Source: Parasediminibacterium sp051861445
Lineage (GTDB): Bacteria; Bacteroidota; Bacteroidia; Chitinophagales; Chitinophagaceae
Reading direction: 5' to 3'
NCBI GenBank assembly: GCA_051861445.1
Contig: JBHYCS010000022.1
Coordinates: forward strand, 1-64,000
DNA length: 64,000 nucleotides
Shown here: positions 34,827 to 43,231 of the stretch, piece by piece
How positions within the stretch are numbered: position 1 is the first letter of the stretch
Layout: every line of letters begins with the position of its first letter
The notes under the pieces: model-generated
Databases searched by the model: none
Seen by the model: only the letters and a program-made list of their open reading frames with translations
Told to the model about the DNA's origin: nothing
Position numbers and translations under genes: made by a program

Positions 34827-35663
34827 ATGGTTGTTTTTCCGAATTGTAAAATAAATTTAGGTTTACACATTACGGCTAAAAGAACCGATGGCTATCATAA
34901 TTTAGAAACAGTTTTTGTTCCTGTTGCTTTAACTGATATTTTAGAAGTTGTACAACTTTCTGCTTATCATGCAACTGAATCAACTGACATTCAATTCAGT
35001 TCAAGTGGACTTAGTATTGCTGGTGATGCAAACAATAACCTTTGTGTAAAAGCATATAAGTTATTAAAAAAAGATTTTCCCCAATTGCCATCCATTCAAA
35101 TGCATTTGCATAAAATTATTCCAATGGGTGCAGGATTAGGTGGAGGAAGTGCAGATGGTGCTTTTGCTTTACAACTGATTCAACAAGAATTTCAATTAGA
35201 AATTAGTAACCAAAAAATGATAGACTATGCTCTTCAGCTAGGAAGTGATTGTCCATTTTTCGTTATAAACAAACCTTGTTTTGCTACAAGTAGGGGTGAA
35301 ATTTTAACCCCAATTGAACTAGATTTATCAGCATATTCTTTTTTAATTGTAAACCCAAAAATTCATATCAGTACTGCTTGGGCTTTTAGTAGCATTGTAC
35401 CCAAACAACCAAGTGTAAGTATTCAATCTATTGTTCAAAACCCTATTGCAACTTGGAAAAATGTATTGATAAACGATTTTGAAATGCCTGCTATTGAAGC
35501 TTTTCCAGTAATTGGAGAAATAAAAGATACCATGTATCAACACGGTGCTTTATACAGTAGCATGACAGGAAGCGGCAGCACCGTTTTTGGAATTTTTGAT
35601 AAAAAAAATCTTCCAAAAATATCATTTCAGGAAGATTTTTTTGTGAAGATTGTAGATGCTTAA
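34827..35663 (+). CDS. ispE: 4-diphosphocytidyl-2-C-methyl-D-erythritol kinase
   Basis: IspE phosphorylates CDP-ME in the non-mevalonate isoprenoid pathway. The 278-residue protein has the GHMP kinase layout: N-terminal 'PNCKINLGLHITAKRTDGYH', the ATP-binding loop 'PMGAGLGGGSADGA' near residue 95, 'GSDCPFF', and motif 3 'MTGSGSTVFGIF' near residue 250. Its length is normal for the family. No other isoprenoid gene is nearby. The stop shares TTAA with the stop of convergent lolA. Confidence 0.94.
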   Translation: MVVFPNCKINLGLHITAKRTDGYHNLETVFVPVALTDILEVVQLSAYHATESTDIQFSSSGLSIAGDANNNLCVKAYKLLKKDFPQLPSIQMHLHKIIPMGAGLGGGSADGAFALQLIQQEFQLEISNQKMIDYALQLGSDCPFFVINKPCFATSRGEILTPIELDLSAYSFLIVNPKIHISTAWAFSSIVPKQPSVSIQSIVQNPIATWKNVLINDFEMPAIEAFPVIGEIKDTMYQHGALYSSMTGSGSTVFGIFDKKNLPKISFQEDFFVKIVDA

Positions 35664-36289
35664 TCTAATATTTCTACATCAGCAGGATATTTTGCTTTAT
35701 TAAATAAAAATAAATTATCGTTTAAAACCGCTTTTGTATTCATATTACTGATAGACAACTCTGTAGTATTGTTGCTTTTATCTAAAACCTTTGCTTTGGT
35801 AATCATGTTTTTAGACTTGTCTACAAAAATATTTATCTTCTGTACGTTTTTACGCTTATCGTTTGGTAATAATTGAATTTCGTGAAACGCACCAACAGAA
35901 GAAATTAATTTGTAAGTATAATCTTTATCGTAAAAATTAGACAACAATATTTGTGGACTTAAAGTAGCTCCTGCATCATCTACGCTTGAAATGGTAACAG
36001 TTTTATTTCCATCGTAGTTGTAAATTTTACTTCCATCACACACTATTTCTACTTTATTCAACTTCATCACATATTTCTGTCCTTTTAAAGAAACCAAACC
36101 ACTTTTAACACCATTATTTTTTCCTTTACTAGAAATTGATGTTAAAGAAAAATTTGCCGTAATGGCTTTATAATTTTTTATTGTGCTACTTACACCATCT
36201 AAAATCTTCTTAGCAGCAGCATCGTTTTGAGCATTTATTGAAGAAGCTGTTATTAAAATTAACGATAAAACTGTGTATATTTTTTTCAT
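35660..36289 (-). CDS. lolA: Outer-membrane lipoprotein carrier protein, LolA family
   Basis: A 209-residue periplasmic protein with a signal peptide ending at 'SSINAQ'. The mature part has the open-barrel LolA pattern: 'AKKILDGVSSTIKNYKAITANF', 'SGLVSLKGQKYVMKLN', 'EIVCDGSKIYNYD', and a final region in which strand 'LFLFNKAKYPADVEILD' closes the fold. LolA ferries lipoproteins from the inner-membrane Lol complex to the outer membrane. It is convergent with ispE. Confidence 0.88.
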   Translation of the reverse strand: MKKIYTVLSLILITASSINAQNDAAAKKILDGVSSTIKNYKAITANFSLTSISSKGKNNGVKSGLVSLKGQKYVMKLNKVEIVCDGSKIYNYDGNKTVTISSVDDAGATLSPQILLSNFYDKDYTYKLISSVGAFHEIQLLPNDKRKNVQKINIFVDKSKNMITKAKVLDKSNNTTELSISNMNTKAVLNDNLFLFNKAKYPADVEILD

Positions 36290-36368
36290 TTAATTAATTT
36301 GAGGGTGCAAATATAGGAGTTAGTAATAAAGAACTAAGACAGGTAAATGGATAAATGGTTTAATAAAA

Positions 36369-36400
36369 AAGCCCAACAAGCTGTTAAACAAGTTGGGCTT
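36369..36400 (-). terminator. Intrinsic terminator after the DUF4394 gene
   Basis: A 9-bp stem AAGCCCAAC/GTTGGGCTT with a 14-nt loop; on the minus strand the stem runs into TTTTTTATT. Confidence 0.82.
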
Positions 36401-36420
36401 ATCTAAAAGAAAATGAGTAT

Positions 36421-37944
36421 TTAGAATCCTAATCCAACACTCATTGCACGTACTTTATTTGGAAACGTAATTCCTGCAGTTGCCATTCCTGTATTCAAAT
36501 TAATGGTGTATACTTTTGTAACTCCTGCAACAGTAAACATAGCGTAAGCTGCATTCGTTTTCCCTCCAATATCAAAACCATTTACCGCTTCTACATTTAT
36601 TCCTAAACTTCCAATTTCTGTAAGTGTACCATTGTTTGGTGGATCTTGTCTATACAACTTACCCATATCTGTAACATACATAACTGTTGTAGTTGCACCA
36701 ACAAAATTATTGGTATATGCAGCACTTGAAACCATTGGACTTCCAGGATTTAAATTACCATCAGTAGCAGCAATAGTTCCATCATTCGGATTAAGTCTCA
36801 AATTTTGTCCACTATTAGTTACAACTCTTATTCTATCAACCGTTGGATTAAAATCAAAGCCGAAATGGGTGCTATTTGTATTAATGGTAAATCCACCACC
36901 AACAGCAGTTGCAGCACCTGTACTTAAATTAAAAGAATACAAACGAGCAGCACCCAAAGCTGTAGTTGACAATCCATATAATTGATGCGTAGCTGGTCTA
37001 AAATCAATTCCTACTATATTTTCTCCAACACCTAAACCTGTGATGGTTTTATTAATAGGCATTGATGTAGATGATACTGGATTGAATATTTGAAAGTTAT
37101 TGTTCTCATCTATAGCGTAAGCAACTGCATTTGTTGGAATAGCAATATCGATAATGTTGTTTACACTCATATTTGCCAAAAACGTTGCTTTGGCATCGGT
37201 GGTATTAATCATGTATAATTTAGAAACGCCATCAACGGTTAAAGTGGCAAGCATAACAGAATTATCTGCATTAATATCAAAACCACCTTTTCCAGAAAAG
37301 TTTACGTTAATGGTTCCTACTTCTGCTAAAGTACCATCGTTTGGAGGTGTTTGTTTGTATAATTTTTTTGAGTTTACATCAATATCATACAAATCAGTAG
37401 TGCTTGCCCCTGCAAAATTATTTGTATATGCAATAGATGAAATAGAAGGATTTGTTCCACCATTAATTGCTCCATCAGTTGCTACTACTGTACCTAATTC
37501 TGGATGTAAACGCAAATTTTGTCCTGTATTGGTAACCAAACGTATTCTATCAACAGTAGGATTAAAATCTATGTTAGCAACAGTACTATTTAAAGCCGGA
37601 CTAAAAGTAGTTGTACCAACGGGCAAAGCAGCACCTGTTTCATAATTTAACGTATACAATCTGCTGGTGCTACCTAGCCCATATAATTCACCCGTTGATG
37701 GTCTAAAATCGATACTAATTATCTTTTCACCAACAGGCAAGCCTGTAATACTAACTGTTGCAGATGCAGCATTCGTAGTTTGAGCATTGTACTTTAATAA
37801 TTGGTTTGCATCGGTAATTGCATAAAATACAACATCTGGTTTGGCAATCGGCATTTCTGCCATTGTTTCATTTTTTTTACAGCTAGTTGTAAAACTTACT
37901 ACCACAGCAAAAGCTACACACCATTTTAGCATTTTTTGTTTCAT
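36421..37944 (-). CDS. Lipoprotein with two DUF4394 repeats
   Basis: A 507-residue lipoprotein with lipobox 'FTTSC'. The mature part is a near-exact tandem of two DUF4394 units (about residues 38-270 and 275-507). Each has 'FYAITDANQLLKYN' or an equivalent, 'GLPVGEKIISIDFRP' or 'GLGVGENIVGIDFRP', 'FNPTVDRIRLVTNTGQNLRL' or 'FNPTVDRIRVVTNSGQNLRL', and 'AAYTNNFVGATTT'-type blocks. Strand repetition indicates a beta-propeller. The DUF4394 family has no known function; surface exposure in Bacteroidota is plausible. It is a single gene with its own terminator. Confidence 0.87.
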   Translation of the reverse strand: MKQKMLKWCVAFAVVVSFTTSCKKNETMAEMPIAKPDVVFYAITDANQLLKYNAQTTNAASATVSITGLPVGEKIISIDFRPSTGELYGLGSTSRLYTLNYETGAALPVGTTTFSPALNSTVANIDFNPTVDRIRLVTNTGQNLRLHPELGTVVATDGAINGGTNPSISSIAYTNNFAGASTTDLYDIDVNSKKLYKQTPPNDGTLAEVGTINVNFSGKGGFDINADNSVMLATLTVDGVSKLYMINTTDAKATFLANMSVNNIIDIAIPTNAVAYAIDENNNFQIFNPVSSTSMPINKTITGLGVGENIVGIDFRPATHQLYGLSTTALGAARLYSFNLSTGAATAVGGGFTINTNSTHFGFDFNPTVDRIRVVTNSGQNLRLNPNDGTIAATDGNLNPGSPMVSSAAYTNNFVGATTTVMYVTDMGKLYRQDPPNNGTLTEIGSLGINVEAVNGFDIGGKTNAAYAMFTVAGVTKVYTINLNTGMATAGITFPNKVRAMSVGLGF

Positions 37945-38098
37945 ATAAACTGATATTTTTTGTTGGTTAAAAACAGCTATATGAACGAAATAAAATGATG
38001 TTTGGATTTAATATTTTTAAACTAAAATGTAGATACGGTAAATATTATTTTGAACCATTCGATTGCTACTTTATTTTTAAAGCCTTAAAACCACTCAT

Positions 38099-38725
38099 TT
38101 GCATTCTGTAGATTATTATCAAGTTTTAGGTGTAAGCCCAACGGCTACAAATGAAGAAATTAAAAAAGCCTATAGAAAACTTGCTTTACAATATCATCCT
38201 GATGTAAACAGCAATAAAAATATTTCAGAAGATACATTTAGAAATATACAAGAAGCTTATTCCGTTTTATCGAATCCACACAAAAGACAGGAATATCATT
38301 TTAAACGCTTTTATACCCAAATTCCTAAACAAGAAATTATAACCATTAGTGGCATTATTCAACAAGCAACATCATTTAAAAATTGGGTATCTATTTCAGA
38401 CCCTTATCGGTTAGATTTTGATAAAATAGAATACCATTTATTACAAATTTTATCGAAACAAAACATTGCACTGTTAGTATCAGATGCCACAGTTTTGCAA
38501 AAGCAAAATATTACTTCACTCCTATTGTTTTGTTCTCAATATTTACCCTATAAACAGGCAACTGCTATACATTCAATTCTTTTGCAAATTTCCCCAGAAA
38601 GTTCTACAAATATTGAATTACAGCAACAACAATTAAAGCGACAATTTTATTGGGAGAAGTACAAGTTTATGGTTGTAATAATTGTTACACTTTTAGCATG
38701 TGTAGCTATGTATTTTTCAATCTAA
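38099..38725 (+). CDS. J-domain protein with a C-terminal membrane anchor
   Basis: A 208-residue protein with an N-terminal J domain (about residues 4-68: 'DYYQVLGVSPTATNEEIKKA', 'HPD' at the turn, 'EAYSVLSNPHKRQEY') and one C-terminal transmembrane helix ('FMVVIIVTLLACVAMYF'). There is no Gly/Phe or zinc-finger region, so it is a class C co-chaperone that would recruit DnaK to the inner membrane. No in-frame ATG lies between the upstream stop at 38078 and the J domain, so the start is the TTG at 38099. The 110-residue middle part is unassigned. Its stop is adjacent to that of the convergent gene. Confidence 0.85.
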   Translation: MHSVDYYQVLGVSPTATNEEIKKAYRKLALQYHPDVNSNKNISEDTFRNIQEAYSVLSNPHKRQEYHFKRFYTQIPKQEIITISGIIQQATSFKNWVSISDPYRLDFDKIEYHLLQILSKQNIALLVSDATVLQKQNITSLLLFCSQYLPYKQATAIHSILLQISPESSTNIELQQQQLKRQFYWEKYKFMVVIIVTLLACVAMYFSI

Positions 38726-39931
38726 CTATTTATTTGGCCAATAATCTAGCGGAAGCATATTGCCCATTTTTTCTGACCAAGCCCAATATTCACTTGTAAT
38801 TAAATTGATTCCATTAAAATAACTACCATTTGCAAAAACCATTACGCCTAATGCATTCGGTAAATAAATCTCAGAAACACATCCATCAACTTGTTTACGC
38901 ATTTTATATTCTGCATAAGCTATCGGTTCTTTTTTCTTTGTATAAACTATTTGCAAATAGTCTTTAAACTCTAAACCAACCGTTACAGAATCTATGGCAA
39001 ATGCAATACTATCGCTTGGAATAATGGTATTTATCAAAAAACTTTGCGTATTTGGCTGCTTCATTACATTTTTATAATACATAGAAGAATCATCTGTACC
39101 AATACTTATTTGCTTACCATTTAAAATCAATTCTTTCATTACTGTTTGTACCCGTTTCTTTTCTAAGTTCTCTTTTCTTATAATCTTTCTAACTTCAAAA
39201 CCTTGCTCTAAAAGTTTGTTTCGGTAAAGCGAACGCATAAAGTGCATTAAAGAACCGTTGTAAGCATCTACCCTATTTTCTTGCCATTTTTTTAAACGTC
39301 CTGCTCTTGTAGATTTCATTTCTTGAAATAATGGATAACCTTGGTAATAAAAAATACGAGTAGAAAAATTAAACTCAAAATTGGTGAGTTTATAGTTAAT
39401 TAAATATCCGAGTGCTTTATTTTCAATTAATATAGCTTCATCTGCATAAGCATTTAAAATATTACGTTTTTTATTAAACCTAAACTTTACAATAGATGAA
39501 TTGAGTAGTTTACATTGTTTACCAAAATCTGATGTACCAATAAATTGTTCTATAAAAAAAGAGCCCCATTTATCCCATCCATTTTTCTCATAAGGCTCTA
39601 GAACTACTTCATCTAATTGGTTTATTTTAGGTTGCAGTTCTATTATTTTTATAGATAAAATTTCTATGCTTGTGGTATTTATTACTTTGGTTTCGTAGCC
39701 AACACAAGAAATTACTAAATCAAACCTACCTGATGGAAAACGAGTGAGTTCAAATTGTCCATTTAAGGCTGTTGTAGTTCCTACAGAAGTATTACTGATA
39801 AATACACTTACATCTGCTATAGGCTGTTTGTTTTGGGCATTTACTACGGTTGATTTAAATGTTTGTGCTTGTACATAAATGGTACAAAAAGTTGCCAATA
39901 CTAATTTTATAAAACGAGAGATAACTTGCAA
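38726..39931 (-). CDS. Carboxypeptidase-like regulatory domain protein
   Basis: A 401-residue exported protein with a signal peptide ending at 'IYVQAQ'. Residues of about 25-105 are a CarboxypepD-regulatory-like beta-sandwich ('VVNAQNKQPIADVSVFI', 'TTALNGQFELTRFPSG', 'VISCVGYETKVI'). The rest is a long beta-rich region rich in Lys, Tyr and Phe. It resembles a shortened version of the DUF5686-type proteins, without the terminal barrel seen at 50.0 kb. The role is unknown; the periplasm or outer membrane is likely. Confidence 0.8.
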   Translation of the reverse strand: MQVISRFIKLVLATFCTIYVQAQTFKSTVVNAQNKQPIADVSVFISNTSVGTTTALNGQFELTRFPSGRFDLVISCVGYETKVINTTSIEILSIKIIELQPKINQLDEVVLEPYEKNGWDKWGSFFIEQFIGTSDFGKQCKLLNSSIVKFRFNKKRNILNAYADEAILIENKALGYLINYKLTNFEFNFSTRIFYYQGYPLFQEMKSTRAGRLKKWQENRVDAYNGSLMHFMRSLYRNKLLEQGFEVRKIIRKENLEKKRVQTVMKELILNGKQISIGTDDSSMYYKNVMKQPNTQSFLINTIIPSDSIAFAIDSVTVGLEFKDYLQIVYTKKKEPIAYAEYKMRKQVDGCVSEIYLPNALGVMVFANGSYFNGINLITSEYWAWSEKMGNMLPLDYWPNK

Positions 39932-39955
39932 GGATGAAATATTTATGTAAACAAA

Positions 39956-39979
39956 AATCCCCTGAAAATTCAGAGGATT
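39956..39979 (-). terminator. Intrinsic terminator after the arginine decarboxylase gene
   Basis: Stem AATCCTCTGAA/TTCAGGGGATT (minus-strand reading, one mismatch) is followed by TTTTTG on the minus strand, 31 bp behind the decarboxylase stop. Confidence 0.7.
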
Positions 39980-40009
39980 CTAATTGAGAACGTTAATTAA
40001 TGTTAAAAC

Positions 40010-41440
40010 TTATTTAATATAACCAAGTATTTTAAGCATACTTTGTGCCGTTTGTTCTTTTGCATATACCCAATCTACCAAATTACCATTTTTATCTCTT
40101 TCAATAATTACATGTTTAGGAGATGGAATTAAGCAGTGTTTAATGCCACCATAACCACTAATTTGATCTTGATATGCACCTGTATGAAAAAAGCCAACGT
40201 ATAAAGGTTCTTTATTACTTTCTTCTTCACCCTTGTAGTTATTGGTTACTTTGGGTAAAAACACTTCATTTATATGTTCTTCGCTATCGTAATAATCGTG
40301 GCTATCACAAGTAATACCACCTAAAACAACCCGTTGGTATTCATTATCCCATTTATTAATAGGCAACATCAAAAACTTTTCTCCAATTCCCCAAGTATCA
40401 GGCAAAGTAGTGATAAAAGAAGAATCTATCATATACCAACACTCTCTATCGTTTTGAGCTTTTTGACCAATTACACTGTAAATATGAGCCATACTTTCAC
40501 CTACTGTAAAACTTCCAAATTCGGTAAAAATATGTGGCATCGGCACTTTTGCTTTTTTACAAGCATTTTTAATATTACCAACAATTTCATTAATCATGAA
40601 TTGATAGTCGTATTCAAAACCTAGTGAATGCTTAATCGGAAATCCGCCACCAATATTGATGGAATCTAATTCAGGACAAATTTTCTTTAATTGACAATAT
40701 AGGTTAATGACTTTATTCAGTTCACTCCAATAATAAATATCATCTTTAATGCCTTTATTTAAAAAAATATGAAGCATTTTTAATTGAAACTTATCTTCAA
40801 ATCCTTCAATTTCATCTACATAAAATTCTAGAATATCTTTTGGACGAATTCCTAAACGAGAAGTATAAAAAGGAAAACTTGGTTCTTCTTCTGCTGCAAC
40901 TCGTATACCTAATTTAAATGGTTGCTTTACCGATTTACGATAAGCTTGTAATTCTTCTTTATTATCTAATACAGGAATTACATTTTTAAAGCCAGTATTA
41001 ATTAATCTAGCAATACGAGAAGTGTAAGATTTTTGCTTGTAACCGTTACAAATAACAAAGGTTTCTTTGTTAATTTTTCTACGCTTGTATAGTTGGTTTA
41101 CAATTTCTATATCGTATGCAAATGAAGTTTCTAAATGTATTTGATGCTTTAAAGTTTCTTCTACAATAAAAGAAAAATGAGAACTTTTGGTACAATAACA
41201 ATAATTATACGATCCTTCGTATTTATGCTTTTTAAAAGCATTGGCAAACATTTGTTTTGCCTTATTTATTTGCATTCCTATTTTAGGTAAATAGGTAAGC
41301 TTTAAAGGCGTACCATATTTATCTATCAACGCTTTTACATCTACATCATTAAAAGTAAGATAACCATCTTCATTTCTTTTAAATCCTTCTTGTGGAAAGT
41401 GAAAGGTTTGGTCAACCAAAGAGGTGTAGGTATTGTTCAT
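40010..41440 (-). CDS. speA: Arginine decarboxylase-like PLP enzyme (SpeA/LysA fold)
   Basis: A 476-residue fold-III PLP enzyme. The Schiff-base lysine lies in 'YNYCYCTKSSHFSFI' (about residue 84). The PLP-phosphate Gly loop is 'INIGGGFPIKHS', and the C-terminal catalytic pair is 'CDSHDYY'. The family's usual E-P-G-R is replaced by 'TEFGSF'. It is shorter than E. coli SpeA (about 660) because the helical insertions are missing; this compact form is annotated as arginine decarboxylase in Bacteroidota. It would make agmatine for polyamine synthesis. A diaminopimelate or carboxynorspermidine decarboxylase is less likely. It is transcribed alone. Confidence 0.8.
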   Translation of the reverse strand: MNNTYTSLVDQTFHFPQEGFKRNEDGYLTFNDVDVKALIDKYGTPLKLTYLPKIGMQINKAKQMFANAFKKHKYEGSYNYCYCTKSSHFSFIVEETLKHQIHLETSFAYDIEIVNQLYKRRKINKETFVICNGYKQKSYTSRIARLINTGFKNVIPVLDNKEELQAYRKSVKQPFKLGIRVAAEEEPSFPFYTSRLGIRPKDILEFYVDEIEGFEDKFQLKMLHIFLNKGIKDDIYYWSELNKVINLYCQLKKICPELDSINIGGGFPIKHSLGFEYDYQFMINEIVGNIKNACKKAKVPMPHIFTEFGSFTVGESMAHIYSVIGQKAQNDRECWYMIDSSFITTLPDTWGIGEKFLMLPINKWDNEYQRVVLGGITCDSHDYYDSEEHINEVFLPKVTNNYKGEEESNKEPLYVGFFHTGAYQDQISGYGGIKHCLIPSPKHVIIERDKNGNLVDWVYAKEQTAQSMLKILGYIK

Positions 41441-41566
41441 CTAAGAACTTGGTTTAAAAGTGTAAATCAAAAATTTAAAACCCTTTTTATTAAATAAAAA
41501 TTCAATTAAGATTTGTTATTCATAAAAACAAACGCAAAAATAGTAGTTTGATAAATGTAAATGCAT

Positions 41567-41601
41567 AAAAAAAGCTGAAGCATTATTACTTCAGCTTTTT
41601 T
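41567..41601 (-). terminator. Intrinsic terminator after rplT
   Basis: A stem of about 14 bp (AAAAAAAGCTGAAG with CTTCAGCTTTTTT) closes an 8-nt loop and is rich in A/T at its base. It ends the rpmI-rplT transcript. Confidence 0.88.
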
Positions 41602-41628
41602 ATGATTTATTACTTGTAATGTATGAAA

Positions 41629-41973
41629 TTATTTCACAGAATCTACAAGTGCTTTAAAGCTTTCTGGGTTATTCATTGCTAAATCTGCAAGTACTTTACG
41701 ATTTAATTCGATACCCTTTTCGCTTAACTTATGAATAAATTGGCTGTAAGTTAATCCTTCAGCTCTTACACCTGCATTAATACGTGCAATCCATAGTTGA
41801 CGGTATTCACGTTTTTTTAATTTACGTCCAACATAACTGTATGTTAAACCTTTTTCAACTATATTTTTGGCAACGGTATAAACGTTTTTACGTTTACCAT
41901 AATAACCTTTGGCTTGTTCAAGAATTCTTTTTCTTCTTGCCCTTGATGCTACTGCATTTACTGAACGTGGCAT
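41629..41973 (-). CDS. rplT: 50S ribosomal protein L20
   Basis: A 114-residue ribosomal protein beginning 'MPRSVNAVASRARRKRILEQ', with the family run 'AKGYYGKRKNVYTVAKNIVE' and 'YVGRKLKKREYRQLWIARIN'. L20 binds 23S rRNA early in assembly of the large subunit and in several phyla represses its own operon by binding the leader. Here it lies last in thrS-infC-rpmI-rplT, 110 bp behind rpmI, and is followed by a strong terminator. Confidence 0.97.
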   Translation of the reverse strand: MPRSVNAVASRARRKRILEQAKGYYGKRKNVYTVAKNIVEKGLTYSYVGRKLKKREYRQLWIARINAGVRAEGLTYSQFIHKLSEKGIELNRKVLADLAMNNPESFKALVDSVK

Positions 41974-42083
41974 AATTTATAATTTTATAGTTCACATTTT
42001 AACTAAAAAAAACGCAAACTGATTTTTAAAAATGGATGATTATTGGAGTAAAATGAACAAAGTGATTTTAAAAATAAACTTGG

Positions 42084-42281
42084 TTATTTTAAACGTAATA
42101 AACGCATCACAAAATCTTTGTTTGCTGGTCCTACCATACCTTTTTGACGTAAGGCACGTTTACGCTTTGTAGATTTTTTGGTTAAAATGTGACGCTTAAA
42201 AGCTTTTTGGAAAGTGATTTCGCCGGTGCCAGTTACTTTAAAACGTTTTTTGGCACTTGAGTTTGTTTTTACTTTTGGCAT
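42084..42281 (-). CDS. rpmI: 50S ribosomal protein L35
   Basis: A 65-residue ribosomal protein starting 'MPKVKTNSSAKKRFKVTGTG' at 42281, the universal L35 start; the longer frame to 42416 would only add untranslated leader. It is very basic ('KRHILTKKSTKRKRALRQKG'). It follows infC by 139 bp, but a strong terminator lies at the infC end of that gap, so its expression must depend on read-through or on its own promoter. Confidence 0.96.
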   Translation of the reverse strand: MPKVKTNSSAKKRFKVTGTGEITFQKAFKRHILTKKSTKRKRALRQKGMVGPANKDFVMRLLRLK

Positions 42282-42394
42282 AAAATAATCTGTTAAGATT
42301 ATACCCTGCAGGCGTCTCGAACAGACGAGCACTTGTTGAGCCTTTTGGGAAATGGGCTGCAAAAGTAATGGTATTTCATGAAATTGTGAAATAA
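42282..42394 (-). promoter_or_regulatory. Structured leader upstream of rpmI
   Basis: Between the infC terminator and the rpmI start lie about 110 bp of unusually GC-rich sequence for this genome. On the minus strand it has a CGTCT/AGACG stem with a GTTCG loop and a following CCTGCAGG palindrome. L35/L20 operons are controlled by L20 binding to the leader in several phyla, so this is a candidate autoregulatory leader. Confidence 0.45.
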
Positions 42395-42419
42395 AAAATG
42401 CCTCATTACGAGGCATTTT
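42395..42419 (-). terminator. Intrinsic terminator directly behind infC
   Basis: A 10-bp stem AAAATGCCTC/GAGGCATTTT with a 5-nt loop begins two bases after the infC TAG and runs into TTTTTTAT on the minus strand. It separates infC from rpmI-rplT. Confidence 0.85.
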
Positions 42420-42420
42420 A

Positions 42421-43017
42421 CTATTCAGAATCTTTTTTCTTTTTTGCTGTTTTTGGCGTAAGCATCAAGAACATTCTTTTTCCTTCTAACTTTGGTAAAC
42501 TTTCTGGTTGACCGCTATCGGCTAAGCGTTCAGCAAATTTTAAAAGAACTAATTCACCACGTTCTTTAAACATGATTGCCCTTCCCTTAAATTGAACGTA
42601 AGCTTTAACCTTGTTACCTTCTTTCAAAAACTTTTCTGCATGTTTTGCTTTAAAATCAAAATCATGATCATCAGTTCCTGGTGTAAAACGCACTTCTTTA
42701 ACCTCACTTTGTTTAGCATTGGCTTTCATTTCTTTTTCTTTACGCTTTTTCTCGTAAAGAAACTTTTTATAGTCAATTGCTTTACAAACAGGAGGATCTG
42801 CATTTGGTGAAATTTCTACTAAATCTAGTTCAAGAGACTGTGCAATTTTCAATGCTTCTTGAATAGGATAAATTCCTACAGTAACATTTTCACCTACTAA
42901 ACGAACTTGTAAAGCTCTAATTCTTTCGTTGATACGATGTTCTGGTTCGGGTTGTCTGTTAAAACGGGGATTAAATCTTCCTCCTCCACCGCTGTTTGAT
43001 TTAAATGGTAATGCCAT
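42421..43017 (-). CDS. infC: Translation initiation factor IF-3
   Basis: A 198-residue IF-3 with an ATG start. A Gly/Arg/Pro-rich extension of about 25 residues precedes the N-domain 'HRINERIRALQVRLVG', then 'LDLVEISPNADPPVCKAIDY', the charged linker 'YEKKRKEKEMKANAKQ' and the C-domain 'KEVRFTPGTDDHDFDFK'. It ends with a Lys-rich tail. IF-3 prevents subunit joining and checks start codons. The enterobacterial AUU autoregulatory start is absent. The gene follows thrS by 214 bp that contain a long hairpin. Confidence 0.96.
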   Translation of the reverse strand: MALPFKSNSGGGGRFNPRFNRQPEPEHRINERIRALQVRLVGENVTVGIYPIQEALKIAQSLELDLVEISPNADPPVCKAIDYKKFLYEKKRKEKEMKANAKQSEVKEVRFTPGTDDHDFDFKAKHAEKFLKEGNKVKAYVQFKGRAIMFKERGELVLLKFAERLADSGQPESLPKLEGKRMFLMLTPKTAKKKKDSE

Positions 43018-43045
43018 TAAACTTGTTTGGTTAAAAATTAGTTAT

Positions 43046-43080
43046 CGAAAAACGAGCCATCTGGTACTTATCGTTTTTCT
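43046..43080 (-). promoter_or_regulatory. Hairpin in the thrS-infC gap
   Basis: A stem of about 9-10 bp (CGAAAAACGA with TCGTTTTTC) encloses a 15-nt loop, 29 bp before the infC start. On the minus strand it is followed only by a short TAATTTTT, so it may be the thrS terminator or a translational control structure of infC. Confidence 0.5.
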
Positions 43081-43231
43081 GGTTATTGTTTTTAATTGCA
43101 AAACTTGATATTTGAAATGGTGCTTTAGATCTATCATCTAAACTAACATCATATTTAACAAGCTTTACGATACAACTGTTTTATAAAGCTACAATGTATG
43201 CAGCAAAAAACAGTTGTAGTGTAAAAATATA

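Noticed and set aside
37154..37645. A 163-codon plus-strand frame opposite the DUF4394 gene
   Set aside because: The two long frames here (also 36632-36985) mirror the two DUF4394 repeats and so are antisense shadows, not genes.
42296..42350. A tRNA-like fold in the rpmI leader
   Set aside because: There is a stem and a TTCGA-like stretch, but no acceptor stem of 7 bp, no anticodon arm and no CCA context. No convincing tRNA or rRNA gene was noticed anywhere in the window.
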